Positions 34,517 through 44,698 of a stretch of 64,000 nucleotides of DNA are shown in pieces (position 1 is the first letter of the stretch; each line of letters begins with the position of its first letter). Both the position numbers and the translations under genes were made by a program. The stretch is taken from positions 1-64,000 of the forward strand of contig UCHD01000021.1 of the NCBI GenBank assembly GCA_900472175.1. The letters are read 5' to 3'. The DNA comes from Hyphomicrobiales bacterium (GTDB lineage Bacteria > Pseudomonadota > Alphaproteobacteria > Rhizobiales > Rhizobiaceae). Below the pieces are notes generated by a model. The model did not search any database. It worked only from the letters and a program-made list of their open reading frames with translations, and was not told where the DNA came from.

Positions 34517-36109
34517 GTGATTCCCGAGACGGTACTGGAGGCCGATTTGGTCGATATTCAGGATACGCTGACCCGCCGCTCCTTCCTGCTCTCGGCAGGT
34601 GCTGCCGGGTTTGCCGCCACGTCGGTTCTTGCCACACCGTTCTATTCCCGAAGCTCCGGGAGACCGTCCTTCACCCATGGCGTTCAGTCCGGTGATGTCG
34701 ATACCAAATCCGGCATGATCTGGACGCGGGCGGACCGGCCGTCGCGTATCACTGTCGAGTATTCGACGACCGAGAGCTTTGCTGCGCCCATTCGGTTGCG
34801 ATCAATCGATGCGCTGCCCGGATCCGACTTCACGATAAAATGTGCTCTCGATAACCTGCTGCCCGATCAGGATATCTTTTACCGTTTTACCGCGACCGAT
34901 CTCTATGACAGCAACAGTGTGTCCGAGCCCGCCATCGGCCGGTTTCGCACCGCACCGCTGCGCCGCCGTTCGGTGCGCTTCGTCTGGTCGGGCGACACGG
35001 CTGGTCAAGGCTGGGGCATTGATGACACCGGCATGAAGACCTACTCGACCATGCAATTGCACGAGCCGGATTTCTTCATCCATTCCGGTGACACGATCTA
35101 TGCCGACAACCCGATCCCCGACGAGATATCCTTGAGAGACGGCACGATCTGGAAAAACCGGATCGTGACGCCGGAGAAACGCGAGGTCGCCCGCACACTC
35201 GATGAATATCGCGGCCAGTGGAAATACAATCTGCTCGACGAGCACGTTCGTGCCCTGAATGCCGCCTGCCCGACTTTCTATCAGTGGGACGATCATGAGG
35301 TTTTGAACAACTGGTCGCCCTCGACCGATCTGCGCGACGACAACCGCTACCCGGACAAGGATGTGTCCGTCTATGCCGCCCGTGCGATGCAGGCTTTCCA
35401 GGAGATGACGCCGATCCGCGCCATTCCCGCCCAGCCTGGCCGCATTTTCCGCAAGATCCCCTATGGCCGTCTACTCGACGTGTTCTTCGTCGATCTGCGC
35501 TCCTATCGCGAAGCCAATCAGGGCGGCGGCAACGAGCTGTTCGGCTGGCGGCAGGCGGACTGGCTGAAGCGTGAACTGGCCGCCTCGAAAGCCACCTGGA
35601 AGGCCATTGCCTGCGATATGCCGATTGGGCTGGTGGTCTGGGACGATTTTTCCAACCGGCGCGGCTCCGATGCGATTGCCAATGGCGATAACGGCCCGCC
35701 AGCCGGCCGCGAGAAGGAATTCGCCGATATCCTCACCTTCATCCGCGACAATGGCATCCAGAATACCGTCTGGCTGACAGCGGACGTGCATTACACCGCA
35801 GCTCACCATTACGATCCGGCCCGCGCCGCCTTCAAGGATTTCCTGCCGTTCTGGGAATTCGTCTCCGGGCCGCTGCATTCCGGCACCTATGGGCCGAAGG
35901 AACTGGACATGACATTCGGTCCTGACGTCCGCTTCATCAAGGCCGCCGGTACCGGCATCGATCAGAACCTGCCGCCTTCCGCCGGTCTGCAGTTCTTCGG
36001 CCTCGTCGATATCAACGGCCAGACCGAACAGATGACCGTCCGGCTGATGGACCGGGACGATCACGAGTTGTGGCAAATCACGCTCGATCCTGTTGGAAAT
36101 TCCGTATGA
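34517..36109 (+). CDS. phoD: PhoD-type alkaline phosphatase, Tat-exported
   Basis: 530-aa phosphodiesterase/alkaline phosphatase of the PhoD family. The Tat signal is TRRSFLLSAGAAGFAATSVLA (residues about 19-39). The N-terminal PhoD domain begins FTHGVQSGDVDTKSGMIWTRADRP. Metal-binding blocks are SGDTAGQ, HSGDTIYAD, WDDHEVLNNW and LTADVHYTAAHHYDP, as expected for the Ca/Fe site. It releases phosphate from organic esters outside the inner membrane. GTG 34517 is used because it leaves a normal Tat leader; a nearby downstream start cannot be excluded. The upstream Pho-box-like pair suggests control by PhoB. Confidence 0.9.
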   Translation: MIPETVLEADLVDIQDTLTRRSFLLSAGAAGFAATSVLATPFYSRSSGRPSFTHGVQSGDVDTKSGMIWTRADRPSRITVEYSTTESFAAPIRLRSIDALPGSDFTIKCALDNLLPDQDIFYRFTATDLYDSNSVSEPAIGRFRTAPLRRRSVRFVWSGDTAGQGWGIDDTGMKTYSTMQLHEPDFFIHSGDTIYADNPIPDEISLRDGTIWKNRIVTPEKREVARTLDEYRGQWKYNLLDEHVRALNAACPTFYQWDDHEVLNNWSPSTDLRDDNRYPDKDVSVYAARAMQAFQEMTPIRAIPAQPGRIFRKIPYGRLLDVFFVDLRSYREANQGGGNELFGWRQADWLKRELAASKATWKAIACDMPIGLVVWDDFSNRRGSDAIANGDNGPPAGREKEFADILTFIRDNGIQNTVWLTADVHYTAAHHYDPARAAFKDFLPFWEFVSGPLHSGTYGPKELDMTFGPDVRFIKAAGTGIDQNLPPSAGLQFFGLVDINGQTEQMTVRLMDRDDHELWQITLDPVGNSV

Positions 36110-36245
36110 AACGGCGTCCGGATTCGCCACCAGGCACGACTTTGCGCCCCGCCCCCCTTTCGCAAATGCAAAAAAACCTGTAAGAGCCGCGCAATTGAAG
36201 ATGCGGCGTCCCTCACATACGCCCCGAAACCTCCGAGATTCACAC

Positions 36246-38075
36246 ATGAAAATGCGCAACATCGCGATCATCGCACACGTTGACCATGGGAAAACCACTC
36301 TAGTCGACGAACTTCTGAAGCAGTCGGGTTCTTTCCGCGACAACCAGCGCACGACCGAGCGCATGATGGATTCGAACGATCTGGAAAAAGAGCGTGGTAT
36401 CACCATTCTCGCCAAGGCCACGTCGATCGAGTGGAAGGGCGTCCGCATCAACATCGTCGACACCCCCGGCCACGCCGACTTCGGCGGCGAAGTCGAGCGC
36501 ATCCTGTCGATGGTGGATGGCGCGATCGTTCTGGTCGACTCGTCGGAAGGCCCGATGCCCCAGACCAAGTTCGTCGTCTCCAAGGCGCTGAAGGTCGGCC
36601 TTCGCCCGATCGTCGCGATCAACAAGATCGACCGTCCGGACGGTCGCCACGAAGAAGTCATCAACGAAGTCTTCGACCTCTTCGCCAACCTCGACGCGAC
36701 CGACGAGCAGCTCGACTTCCCGATCCTCTACGGTTCGGGCCGTAACGGCTGGATGAACCTCAATCCTGAAGGTCCGAAGGAAGAGGGCCTCGCGCCGCTT
36801 CTCGACCTCGTTCTCAAGCACGTTCCTGAGCCGAGCGTTGGCGAAGAAGACGGCGCGTTCCGCATGATCGGCACGATTCTGGAAGCCAACCCCTTCCTCG
36901 GCCGCATCATCACCGGCCGTATCCATTCTGGTTCGATCAAGCCGAACCAGTCTGTCAAGGTTCTCGGCCAGGACGGCAAGCTGATCGAAAGCGGCCGTAT
37001 CTCGAAGATCCTCGCTTTCCGCGGTATCGAGCGTACGCCGATCGACGAAGCCCATGCCGGCGACATTGTCGCCATCGCTGGCCTGTCCAAGGGCACCGTC
37101 GCCGATACGTTCTGCGACCCGTCGGTTACTGAGGCACTGCATGCCCAGCCGATCGACCCGCCGACCGTCACCATGTCCTTCATCGTCAACGATAGCCCGC
37201 TTGCCGGCACCGAAGGCGACAAGGTAACGAGCCGTGTCATTCGTGACCGCCTGTTCAAGGAAGCTGAAGGCAACGTCGCGCTGAAGATCGAAGAAGCCGA
37301 AGGCAAGGATTCGTTCTACGTTTCCGGCCGTGGCGAATTGCAGCTGGCCGTTCTCATCGAAACCATGCGCCGCGAAGGTTTTGAGCTTGCCGTATCGCGT
37401 CCGCGCGTCGTCATGCACAAGGACGAAGCCACCGGCCAGATGCTGGAGCCAGTCGAAGAAGTCGTCATCGACGTCGATGAAGAGCATTCCGGCATCGTCG
37501 TCCAGAAGATGTCCGAGCGTAAGGCTGAAATGGCCGAGCTTCGTCCGTCCGGCGGCAATCGCGTTCGCCTGAAGTTCTTCGCACCGACCCGCGGCCTGAT
37601 CGGCTACCAGTCGGAACTTCTGACCGACACGCGCGGCACGGCAATCATGAACCGTCTGTTCCACGAATATCAGCCATATAAGGGCGATATCGGCGGCCGC
37701 GTTCAGGGCGTTCTGCTTTCCAACGACGCCGGCGAATCCGTCGCCTACGCCATGTTCAACCTGGAAGACCGCGGCCCGATGATCATCGACGCAGGCGAAA
37801 AGGTCTATGCCGGCATGATCATCGGCATCCACACGCGTGACAACGATCTTGAAGTCAACGTGTTGAAGGGTAAGAAGCTCACCAACATGCGCGCCTCTGG
37901 CAAGGACGAAGCCGTCAAGCTGACCCCGCCAATCCGCATGACGCTCGACCGCGCGCTGTCCTGGATCCAGGACGACGAACTGGTCGAAGTGACGCCCAAG
38001 AACATCCGCCTGCGTAAGATGTATCTCGACTCGAACGACCGCAAGCGTTTCGAAAAGTCGCGCGGCGCTGCATAA
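36246..38075 (+). CDS. typA: translational GTPase TypA/BipA
   Basis: 609-aa ribosome-associated GTPase involved in 50S assembly and stress adaptation. G1 is AHVDHGKTT (residues 10-18), G2 lies in [10 protein letters not shown]3 is [14 protein letters not shown] and G4 is NKIDRPDGR. The EF-G-like domains III-V and the BipA-specific C-terminus follow. ATG 36246 begins [15 protein letters not shown], the normal rhizobial N-terminus. The preceding 136 bp contain no gene. Confidence 0.96.
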   Translation: MKMRNIAIIAHVDHGKTTLVDELLKQSGSFRDNQRTTERMMDSNDLEKERGITILAKATSIEWKGVRINIVDTPGHADFGGEVERILSMVDGAIVLVDSSEGPMPQTKFVVSKALKVGLRPIVAINKIDRPDGRHEEVINEVFDLFANLDATDEQLDFPILYGSGRNGWMNLNPEGPKEEGLAPLLDLVLKHVPEPSVGEEDGAFRMIGTILEANPFLGRIITGRIHSGSIKPNQSVKVLGQDGKLIESGRISKILAFRGIERTPIDEAHAGDIVAIAGLSKGTVADTFCDPSVTEALHAQPIDPPTVTMSFIVNDSPLAGTEGDKVTSRVIRDRLFKEAEGNVALKIEEAEGKDSFYVSGRGELQLAVLIETMRREGFELAVSRPRVVMHKDEATGQMLEPVEEVVIDVDEEHSGIVVQKMSERKAEMAELRPSGGNRVRLKFFAPTRGLIGYQSELLTDTRGTAIMNRLFHEYQPYKGDIGGRVQGVLLSNDAGESVAYAMFNLEDRGPMIIDAGEKVYAGMIIGIHTRDNDLEVNVLKGKKLTNMRASGKDEAVKLTPPIRMTLDRALSWIQDDELVEVTPKNIRLRKMYLDSNDRKRFEKSRGAA

Positions 38076-38096
38076 GCAGACGGAACCAGACAATAG

Positions 38097-38132
38097 AAAA
38101 AGGCGCAGCGATCTCGATCGGTGCGCCTTTTT
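38097..38132 (+). terminator. terminator of typA
   Basis: AAAAAGGCGCA and TGCGCCTTTTT pair around a 14-nt loop that itself can pair (CGATCTCGATCG), 22 nt after the typA stop. Confidence 0.9.
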
Positions 38133-38163
38133 CATTTTGACAGATGATACGACGGCCTGCCGA

Positions 38164-38739
38164 TCAGGACTTCAGAACGCCGCTCTTCTTCGCCGTCCAG
38201 GTGGCGATGTAATCCATCAAGGCATTGTTCAGGCAATCGGATGGCGTCAGGCCGAGTTCCGTCAGGCGGGCACGAATGGCCGGCATGTCGGCGGGGTTCG
38301 TGCCGGATTCGATGATCGACGAAACGAAAGCGGCAAAGCCCGGCGGTGACCAGCCGTCCGTGTCGAACCGCTCCGGGTGAATGAAGTCCAGTCCCTGGAA
38401 GGGATGCTCCCGCTCCACAGGGCCATACATGTGCACGCCGCAGGCCTTACAGGCGTGCCGCTGGATCAGCGCGGTTTTGTCGACGACTTCGAGCTTGTCG
38501 CCGTTTTCAAGCACGGTGATCTTGTCGTGCGGAACCACCGCGACCACCGAAAAGGTCGCTCCGGCCGGTTTCCAGCATTTTGTGCAGCCGCACGCATGGT
38601 TATGGGCGACGTCGCCTTCGATCCTGACCCGTACAGGCCTGTCGGCGCACACGCAGACCAGGACACCGCCGGTAAAGCCGGACGCGCCCCTGGGCACGCC
38701 CTTGTCGAGCAATGGATGTAGAGAAACGGTAGCAGGCAT
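38164..38739 (-). CDS. gfa: S-(hydroxymethyl)glutathione synthase
   Basis: 191-aa zinc enzyme that speeds condensation of formaldehyde with glutathione, the entry to glutathione-dependent formaldehyde oxidation. Zinc-site cysteines are in [19 protein letters not shown] and [13 protein letters not shown]. The family blocks [12 protein letters not shown] and [16 protein letters not shown] are intact and the length is standard. The dehydrogenase partner is not in the window. It is convergent with typA, whose terminator lies between. Confidence 0.93.
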   Translation of the reverse strand: MPATVSLHPLLDKGVPRGASGFTGGVLVCVCADRPVRVRIEGDVAHNHACGCTKCWKPAGATFSVVAVVPHDKITVLENGDKLEVVDKTALIQRHACKACGVHMYGPVEREHPFQGLDFIHPERFDTDGWSPPGFAAFVSSIIESGTNPADMPAIRARLTELGLTPSDCLNNALMDYIATWTAKKSGVLKS

Positions 38740-38897
38740 TGTCTCCTCCCGTGCCGGTTCCCTATAGTTCCGCCTCCCGTGCCGGCAGATCGCGGCAAGG
38801 CGTCCATAAGGAGCATACCACGCTGGCGCAAAGAGTCTCCCGCCAAGCGTCCACTAGGTAACAATGTGTCCCGATCCTATCTCCGCGCACCGGATAC

Positions 38898-38929
38898 AAA
38901 AAAGCCCCGTCATTGCTGACAGGGCTTTT
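38898..38929 (-). terminator. terminator of carD
   Basis: Read on the minus strand: CAAAAGCCCTGTC, loop AGCAAT, GACGGGGCTTTTTTG, with one mismatch or wobble and a T-run, 28 nt after the carD stop. Confidence 0.88.
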
Positions 38930-38956
38930 GAGATGGAAGCATTACTCGAAGGATGC

Positions 38957-39526
38957 TTACGCAGCTTCTTCCTGCGCTTCGTCTTCTTCGATGGCCTTGC
39001 CGCGCTTCGGACCCTTGTTGAGGTTCGTTTCAACGAGACGGACAGCTTCCGTTTCCGACATCTTGTTCACGGCTGCGATTTCGCGCGCCATGCGGTCAAG
39101 TGCTGCTTCATAAAGCTGACGTTCGGAATAGGACTGTTCCGGCTGGTTTTCAGCACGGTAGAGGTCACGCACAACTTCGGCGATCGAGATCAGGTCACCG
39201 GAATTGATCTTGGCATCATATTCCTGCGCACGGCGGGACCACATGGTCCGCTTGACGCGCGCCCTGCCCTGGACGACCTTCAATGCACGTTCGACGAAAT
39301 CGGTTTCGGAGAGCTTGCGCATGCCGATGGAGACGGCCTTTGCTACCGGTACCTTGAGACGCATCTTGTCTTTTTCGAAATCGATAACAAACAGTTCGAG
39401 CGACATGCCCGCAACCACCTGGTCTTCAATTGCTACAATTTGTCCAACGCCGTGGGCCGGGTAAACGATCGATTCACCGGTCTTGAAGCCATGGCGTGTT
39501 GAAGATTTTTTCTGCTGGGTCGTCAT
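38957..39526 (-). CDS. carD: CarD/CdnL family transcription regulator
   Basis: 189-aa RNA-polymerase-binding protein. The N-terminal Tudor-like RID (residues about 14-70) reads GFKTGESIVYPAHGVGQIVAIEDQVVAGMSLELFVIDFEKDKMRLKVPVAKA. The helical C-terminal domain includes MWSRRAQEYDAKINSGDLISIAEVVRDLYR, with the conserved tryptophan that stabilises open promoter complexes. ATG 39526 begins MTTQQKKSSTRHGFKTG. The longer open frame upstream covers GC-rich leader DNA. A long leader with hairpins precedes it. Confidence 0.93.
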   Translation of the reverse strand: MTTQQKKSSTRHGFKTGESIVYPAHGVGQIVAIEDQVVAGMSLELFVIDFEKDKMRLKVPVAKAVSIGMRKLSETDFVERALKVVQGRARVKRTMWSRRAQEYDAKINSGDLISIAEVVRDLYRAENQPEQSYSERQLYEAALDRMAREIAAVNKMSETEAVRLVETNLNKGPKRGKAIEEDEAQEEAA

Positions 39527-39938
39527 TCGTTTCAAAAACTCCCTGTTACGCTCCCGGCAAAAGGCCGGGGCCGGGTCAGTCAGGCCCGGGATGGACGGGG
39601 GCACCGTCGGGTGACTCCATACTGATCCGTTCCAACGGTCATCAAATCGATCTTCTGCGGGGCGATCACACACAAGCAACTGCAGTTGCGTATTTGGGGT
39701 CAGCCGCGCAGTGGGACTCTTTTGCTTTCGTGATGGTTTTTCGGGCACACGCAAGTGCCACGATGTGGATCAGTTTTTAGACCCTATCATAAAAAACTGC
39801 GGAAATCAATAATTTGCTTTACAACGGCAATCGAGCTCAACCAGTCCGACACGGACATGGTAAAGCCATGATTCTCCCAATTTCGCCATTTTTTGCGGCC
39901 GGAAAATCCGGCTGCCATGGCCGCCGGGTGCGTCTGCG
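39527..39938 (-). other. 412-bp interval between fdxA and carD with leader hairpins
   Basis: No gene. On the carD side, two adjacent GC hairpins lie 27-65 nt before its start codon: CCCGGC/GCCGGG (39553-39569) and CCGGG/CCCGG (39571-39589). Their arms can also pair with each other, so alternative folds are possible in the 5' leader. The stretch 39780-39850 is AT-rich and likely contains the carD promoter. Confidence 0.5.
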
Positions 39939-40277
39939 TCAGTCACCCTGACCCGGCTTCGGCGAAAAGTATTTCTCGTACTTGCCTTCGATGCCGTCCA
40001 TTTCCTTGGCTTCCGGCATCTCGTCACGTTTGACCGTAAGGTTTGGCCATTGTGTGGCGAAGTCTGCGTTGACCTTCAGCCACATGTCGAGGCCCGGTTC
40101 GGTATCCGGCTTGATCGCCCCGGCCGGACATTCCGGCTCGCAGACGCCACAGTCGATGCATTCATCCGGATGAATGACCAGAAAATTCTCGCCCTCATAG
40201 AAGCAGTCCACCGGGCAAACTTCAACGCAATCGGTATATTTGCAGCGTATGCAATTGTCGGTCACGACATACGTCAT
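39939..40277 (-). CDS. fdxA: 7Fe ferredoxin FdxA
   Basis: 112-aa ferredoxin with one [3Fe-4S] and one [4Fe-4S] cluster. The cysteines follow the Azotobacter FdI pattern: Cys9, Cys17 and Cys50 for the 3Fe site, and Cys21, Cys40, Cys43 and Cys46 for the 4Fe site, with Cys25 as in FdI. The N-terminus [20 protein letters not shown] is nearly that of FdI. It is a soluble electron carrier. It lies in a minus-strand run after the S4-domain gene, with a 182-nt gap. Confidence 0.96.
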   Translation of the reverse strand: MTYVVTDNCIRCKYTDCVEVCPVDCFYEGENFLVIHPDECIDCGVCEPECPAGAIKPDTEPGLDMWLKVNADFATQWPNLTVKRDEMPEAKEMDGIEGKYEKYFSPKPGQGD

Positions 40278-40459
40278 GAGGTACTCCAGCGATTCTCACG
40301 TTTGACGGCAGACAGGAACCAGAGATAGTCCGCTTATCCGCATCCGTTCGGGGACACGGCTGCTCATTTACCCCGTGAGGTAAAGGCTTTGCGGGGGCTT
40401 TGCAAGAATAATCCATGCGCCAAATAGCCACCTGGCGGGACAGTTTTCTAATCCTGATT

Positions 40460-40873
40460 CTATTCCTGATGCCAACCCTGCTTGAGCCTGTCGACGTCGC
40501 GGCGCTCCTTCTTGGTTGGCCGGCCGCTGCCACGCTCGCGCGTCGCCTGCTCGAAGGCATTCGGCTTTTCGCCGGGAACGGCAGCGGGCGTCAGATCTTC
40601 ATAGAGAAGGCGGGCTTCCTCGTAAGGCCCACGCCGGGCACCGGCAAGCAGAAAACGCGCGGTGACGTCACGCCGGTCAAGCGACACAACAACGACATCG
40701 CCGGCTTTCAAAGCATGGGAGGGCTGGGTGATACGGGCCTCATTGACCCGCACATCGCCGGACTCGATCGCCTTCTGGGCGATCGAGCGGGATTTTTGCA
40801 GACGCGTGAAGAACAGCCATTTGTCGAGACGCTGGCGGACAACCGGCAGAGACGGAGGCTGCTTTTCACCCAT
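40460..40873 (-). CDS. S4-domain RNA-binding protein (Hsp15/HslR-like)
   Basis: 137-aa protein with an S4 domain (RQRLDKWLFFTRLQKSRSIAQKAIESGDVRVNEARITQPSHALKAGDVVVVSL, residues 13-65) and a basic C-terminal tail (SGRPTKKERRDVDRLKQGW). Hsp15 rescues stalled 50S subunits carrying nascent chains; the same role is inferred here. It starts 9 nt after the helicase stop, so the two RNA-related genes form one transcription unit. Confidence 0.9.
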   Translation of the reverse strand: MGEKQPPSLPVVRQRLDKWLFFTRLQKSRSIAQKAIESGDVRVNEARITQPSHALKAGDVVVVSLDRRDVTARFLLAGARRGPYEEARLLYEDLTPAAVPGEKPNAFEQATRERGSGRPTKKERRDVDRLKQGWHQE

Positions 40874-40882
40874 ACTGGGTCC

Positions 40883-43800
40883 TTATTTCTTCATCTGCTC
40901 CTTCAGGGCAGCGAGCTTGGCGAAAGGCGAATCCGGATCCATCGGCTTTTCCTTGCGCGGCGGACGGGCCTCGAACTTGGCAGCCTGCGGCTTGGCACCG
41001 CGGTCGTTGCGATCGGGACGATCCTGACGGTCGCCCTTCTCGTGACGCGGGCCACCCTGCGGCTTGCCGCCATCACGGCCGCGATTGCGGTCCGGCCGGC
41101 CGCCGCCACCGTTCTTACGGTTGTCGTCGGAACGGCCCTCACGGCGGCCTTCACCCTCGCGGCGTGGCTCGCCACCTTCGCGGCGGGCTTCACCCTGCGG
41201 TGCCCGGTTGTTGCCACCACGGCGATCGCCCTGCGGGCGTCCACCAGAGCGCTGATTGTCGTTGCGGCTACCTGGGCGCCACAGAAGAACCGGCTTGGCT
41301 TCGACTGGCTCGGCCAAATCGCCCGCCTGCTCGCCAACCGCAGCCTGCTCGGCACCTGCAGCTTCGGCGGCAACGGGAACAGTCTCCGCAGCCTGTTCGG
41401 GCGCTGGTTCGGAAGCATGGGCTTCTTCGCCCGCTGTATCCGCATCATCATGATCGGCCGTCTCGGCCGGCGCATCGGAAGCAGCAGCGTCGGCTGCCGG
41501 TGCGGCAGATCCCGATTGCGTAGCGAGGAACGCAGCCGCATCCTCAACCTTGACGGCATCGGCACGGTAGCCGAGACCCTTGAGGATTTCTTCCATATCG
41601 TCCGGCGTTGCGCCGAGGATCGACAGCATGGCCGTCGTTGCGGTGAAGCGGCGGCCATCATAAGCACCGTCCGGACGCGCCGCCGTGCCCGGCTTCCACT
41701 GCAGCAGCGGACGGATCAGATCCGCCAGACGCTCGAGGATATCGATGCGCACAGCACGCTTTCCAAGGAACCGGAAACCGGCCAGCTTATAGAAGGTGCG
41801 CTCGAAGGCCGGATCGGTGACCACCGAGGTGCGACCTGCGGCCAGAACAGGGATCAGATCGCCGTAGCCGGGCTTGTCGAGACCGTCATTCTTCAACGCC
41901 CAGAGCAGCGTGATGAGTTCGGCCGGTGCAGGCTTCAAAAGAGCCGGCATGAAGATGTGGTAGGCGCCGAAGCGGATGCCATGGCGGCGGATGGAGGCAC
42001 GAGCCTCCTGATCCAGCGATTTGACGTCATCGGCGACATCGCGGCGGAACATTACACCAAGGTTTTCCACCAGCTGGAAAGCCAGGCCCTTGGCGAGACC
42101 TTCCAGATCTTCAGCGCGCGAAAGATCGTCGAGCGGCTTCAACACCGTCGAGATATGATGATTGACGAAGCGCTCGATGCGGACGAGCACATGCTCGCGG
42201 GCATTGCCCTGCAGTTGCTCGTCGGCGAGCAACAGCACGCGTGGACGCATCACATGGTCGCTGGCCGTCAGCCGCGCCACGGGATCGCCGAGCCAACGCA
42301 CGAGACCATCCGACGACAAGGCCAGATCGGCGTTGCCGGCCGCATGCAACCGCGCTGCCCGTGCCTCGAACTCGAGAGCCAGCGCCTTTTGTGCGGCGGC
42401 TTGCGCTGCGCGCGCGTCGAGACCGTCGGCCACTGTCGCCAGCGTGAAACGGAACCCGGCCAATTGTCCCACATGATGACCTTCAACGAAGACATCGCCA
42501 TTTACACTGATTTCAGCTTCCAACATCGCATTCTCTCTCAGGCGCTTCATGAGCACAGATGTCCTGCGATCAACAAAGCGTTTCGTCAACCTTTCATGTA
42601 ACGCGTCAGACAATCGATCTTCGATTTCCCGCGTCTTTTCTTGCCAGTGTGTCGGATCGGCAAGCCACCCCGGACGGTTGGACACATAGGTCCATGTCCT
42701 GATTTGTGCAATTCTCGCGGACAATGTGTCGATTTCACCGTCCGTATGGTCCGCCCGGCGAACCTGTTCGGCCATGAAATCTTCATTCACTGTGCCACGC
42801 CGGACGAGATCGGCATAGATCGTCGAAATCAGATCGGCATGCTGCGCCGGCGTTATACGCCGGTAGTCGGGAAGCGCACAGGCCTCCCAGAGTTTTTCTA
42901 CACGCTCCGGTGTCGTTGCAACACTGGTAACCTCCGGATAGCGCGAAAGATAGTCCAAAGCCTGCTGATCCACCGCCGGCAGGGCCCGTGTAAGCCCATG
43001 AACGGCAGGAGCGGCGTCCAAACTCTTCTTCAGGGCCTGGATGGACGCATAGTTGAGCGACTTGGAGCGCCATTGCAGCACGCGGACCGGATCGAACTGA
43101 TGCGATTCGATCCGGTGCACCAGTTCATTGTCGAACGGCTCGACCCGCGAGGTAACGCCAAAGGTACCGTCACGCAGGTGACGGCCGGCGCGACCGGCAA
43201 TCTGTGCCAGTTCCCCGGGATTGAGATCGCGGAACTGATAGCCGTCATATTTGCGGCCCTGGGCGAACGCGACGTGGTCGACATCGAGGTTGAGCCCCAT
43301 GCCGATCGCATCGGTCGCCACCAGATACTCGACGTCACCGGCCTGATAGAGCGCCACCTGGGCGTTGCGCGTGCGCGGCGAAAGCGCGCCGAGAACGACG
43401 GCGGCACCGCCGCGCTGGCGGCGGATTAGCTCCGCGATCGCATAGACTTCCTCGGCCGAGAACGCGACGATGGCAGTCCGCTGCGGCAGGCGGGTTATTT
43501 TCTTCGAGCCGGCATAAAGAAGCTGCGACAGACGCGGACGCTCGACGACGGTGATGCCGGGGAGCAGGTGTTCGAGGATCGGCCGCATGGTGGAGGCACC
43601 AAGCAACAGCGTCTCGACACGGCCGCGCAAATGCATCAGCCGGTCGGTAAAGATATGACCGCGCTCCAGATCACCCGCCAACTGCACTTCATCGATTGCG
43701 ACGAAGGCTGCCTTGGTCTCGCGCGGCATGGCCTCGACGGTGCAAACCGAGAAGCGTGCCATATGCGGTGTGATTTTTTCCTCGCCGGTGATCAGTGCGA

Positions 43801-44032
43801 CATTGTGTGCGCCGACCTTTTCGACGACGCGCGTATAGACCTCGCGCGCCAGCAGACGCAACGGCAGGCCGATGACGCCGCTTTCGTGCGCAACCATGCG
43901 CTCGATCGCGTAATGCGTCTTGCCGGTATTGGTGGGGCCGAGCACCGCGATCACGCCGCGGCCGCTCAAGATCATCGGTTGGTCAGGCACTATATCGATC
44001 CCGCGCACTTTCAGTCTGCGAAGGCCATTCAC
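40883..44032 (-). CDS. Suv3-like DEAD/H RNA helicase with disordered RGG-like tail
   Basis: 1049-aa superfamily 2 helicase related to mitochondrial SUV3. Motif I is GPTNTGKTH (residues 32-40), motif II is the unusual DEVQ (114-117), motif III-like LLLGAST, and motif VI is QIAGRAGRHLRDG. Residues about 330-840 contain the Suv3-type helical and C-terminal domains. Residues about 842-916 are Ala/Glu/Asp-rich. About 925-1030 are extremely rich in Arg, Gly, Asn and Asp (GGRPDRNRGRDGGKPQGG). The last residues, MDPDSPFAKLAALKEQMKK, look like a short docking motif. It likely works in RNA decay or ribosome-linked RNA remodelling, co-transcribed with the S4 protein. Confidence 0.9.
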   Translation of the reverse strand: MNGLRRLKVRGIDIVPDQPMILSGRGVIAVLGPTNTGKTHYAIERMVAHESGVIGLPLRLLAREVYTRVVEKVGAHNVALITGEEKITPHMARFSVCTVEAMPRETKAAFVAIDEVQLAGDLERGHIFTDRLMHLRGRVETLLLGASTMRPILEHLLPGITVVERPRLSQLLYAGSKKITRLPQRTAIVAFSAEEVYAIAELIRRQRGGAAVVLGALSPRTRNAQVALYQAGDVEYLVATDAIGMGLNLDVDHVAFAQGRKYDGYQFRDLNPGELAQIAGRAGRHLRDGTFGVTSRVEPFDNELVHRIESHQFDPVRVLQWRSKSLNYASIQALKKSLDAAPAVHGLTRALPAVDQQALDYLSRYPEVTSVATTPERVEKLWEACALPDYRRITPAQHADLISTIYADLVRRGTVNEDFMAEQVRRADHTDGEIDTLSARIAQIRTWTYVSNRPGWLADPTHWQEKTREIEDRLSDALHERLTKRFVDRRTSVLMKRLRENAMLEAEISVNGDVFVEGHHVGQLAGFRFTLATVADGLDARAAQAAAQKALALEFEARAARLHAAGNADLALSSDGLVRWLGDPVARLTASDHVMRPRVLLLADEQLQGNAREHVLVRIERFVNHHISTVLKPLDDLSRAEDLEGLAKGLAFQLVENLGVMFRRDVADDVKSLDQEARASIRRHGIRFGAYHIFMPALLKPAPAELITLLWALKNDGLDKPGYGDLIPVLAAGRTSVVTDPAFERTFYKLAGFRFLGKRAVRIDILERLADLIRPLLQWKPGTAARPDGAYDGRRFTATTAMLSILGATPDDMEEILKGLGYRADAVKVEDAAAFLATQSGSAAPAADAAASDAPAETADHDDADTAGEEAHASEPAPEQAAETVPVAAEAAGAEQAAVGEQAGDLAEPVEAKPVLLWRPGSRNDNQRSGGRPQGDRRGGNNRAPQGEARREGGEPRREGEGRREGRSDDNRKNGGGGRPDRNRGRDGGKPQGGPRHEKGDRQDRPDRNDRGAKPQAAKFEARPPRKEKPMDPDSPFAKLAALKEQMKK

Positions 44033-44173
44033 GGCGTTTCAAGCCGTTCAACCGGCGCAGAACACATGCCCACGACAACGCACAAACGCAAGGGGCGCGC
44101 GAACATGAAACATGCAAATGGTGTCCTTTGCCGGCATTTCCACCCCCTCAGTTGCCGGATTCGGAACAGTGGT

Positions 44174-44237
44174 GGAACGAATCAGCGACGAAACGCAGAC
44201 TCGCACGGATTCAGGGTTTGTTCACTGCTAGATATTG
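44174..44237. repeat. 64-bp direct repeat, copy 1
   Basis: Ungapped alignment with 44699-44762 gives 50 of 64 identical bases. The first 27 positions (beginning GGAACGAATC, ending CGCAGAC) have only two differences, and the block GGTTTGTTCAC is identical in both copies. It carries three GANTC sites (44179, 44198, 44208). Confidence 0.85.
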
Positions 44238-44698
44238 ATTTCGTAAGCTGGATTCGCACCAGATGCTGAATCGCGATTTTGCGCTCTAGCGCTCGAAATC
44301 GGACGCATGGAACGCTCGCATATAAGAAATCATGAATTTGAGATTCGGAATCCAAATAACTGAATTTTCAGAAAAATTTGTCCATGTTTTTGAACAGGTA
44401 ACCTGCCCGCGAAAGACGCCGATTCCGAAGGTGAAGAAGGAATGCGACGGCAACGAAACGCAACGCAGCCGATTTCCTCCCGACAAGATGTGGTAGAAAA
44501 TTCGACGAAACAACCACACCGCTCAGCGATCCTTCGCCAGATTCCGGTATCCAAATTGCCGTTTGCAGGGTCACTGAAAAATCTCTCGCTCGACACAACT
44601 GCATCTCTATGAAACGCGGCTCTTCCGTGGCGACCGGAAGCTCAAAACCGTGAAGCCATGCCGGTTTCCGGTGCGAATTTAACACTTCAACCAAAGCG

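Noticed and set aside
36300-38135. 611-residue minus-strand open frame opposite typA
   Set aside because: Lies exactly opposite the conserved typA gene, has no ribosome site and shows no protein motif; high GC at third positions makes such antisense frames common.
40415-42601. 728-residue plus-strand open frame opposite the helicase and S4 genes
   Set aside because: Antisense shadow with Arg/Gly/Thr-rich low-complexity text; the minus-strand genes have clear motifs.
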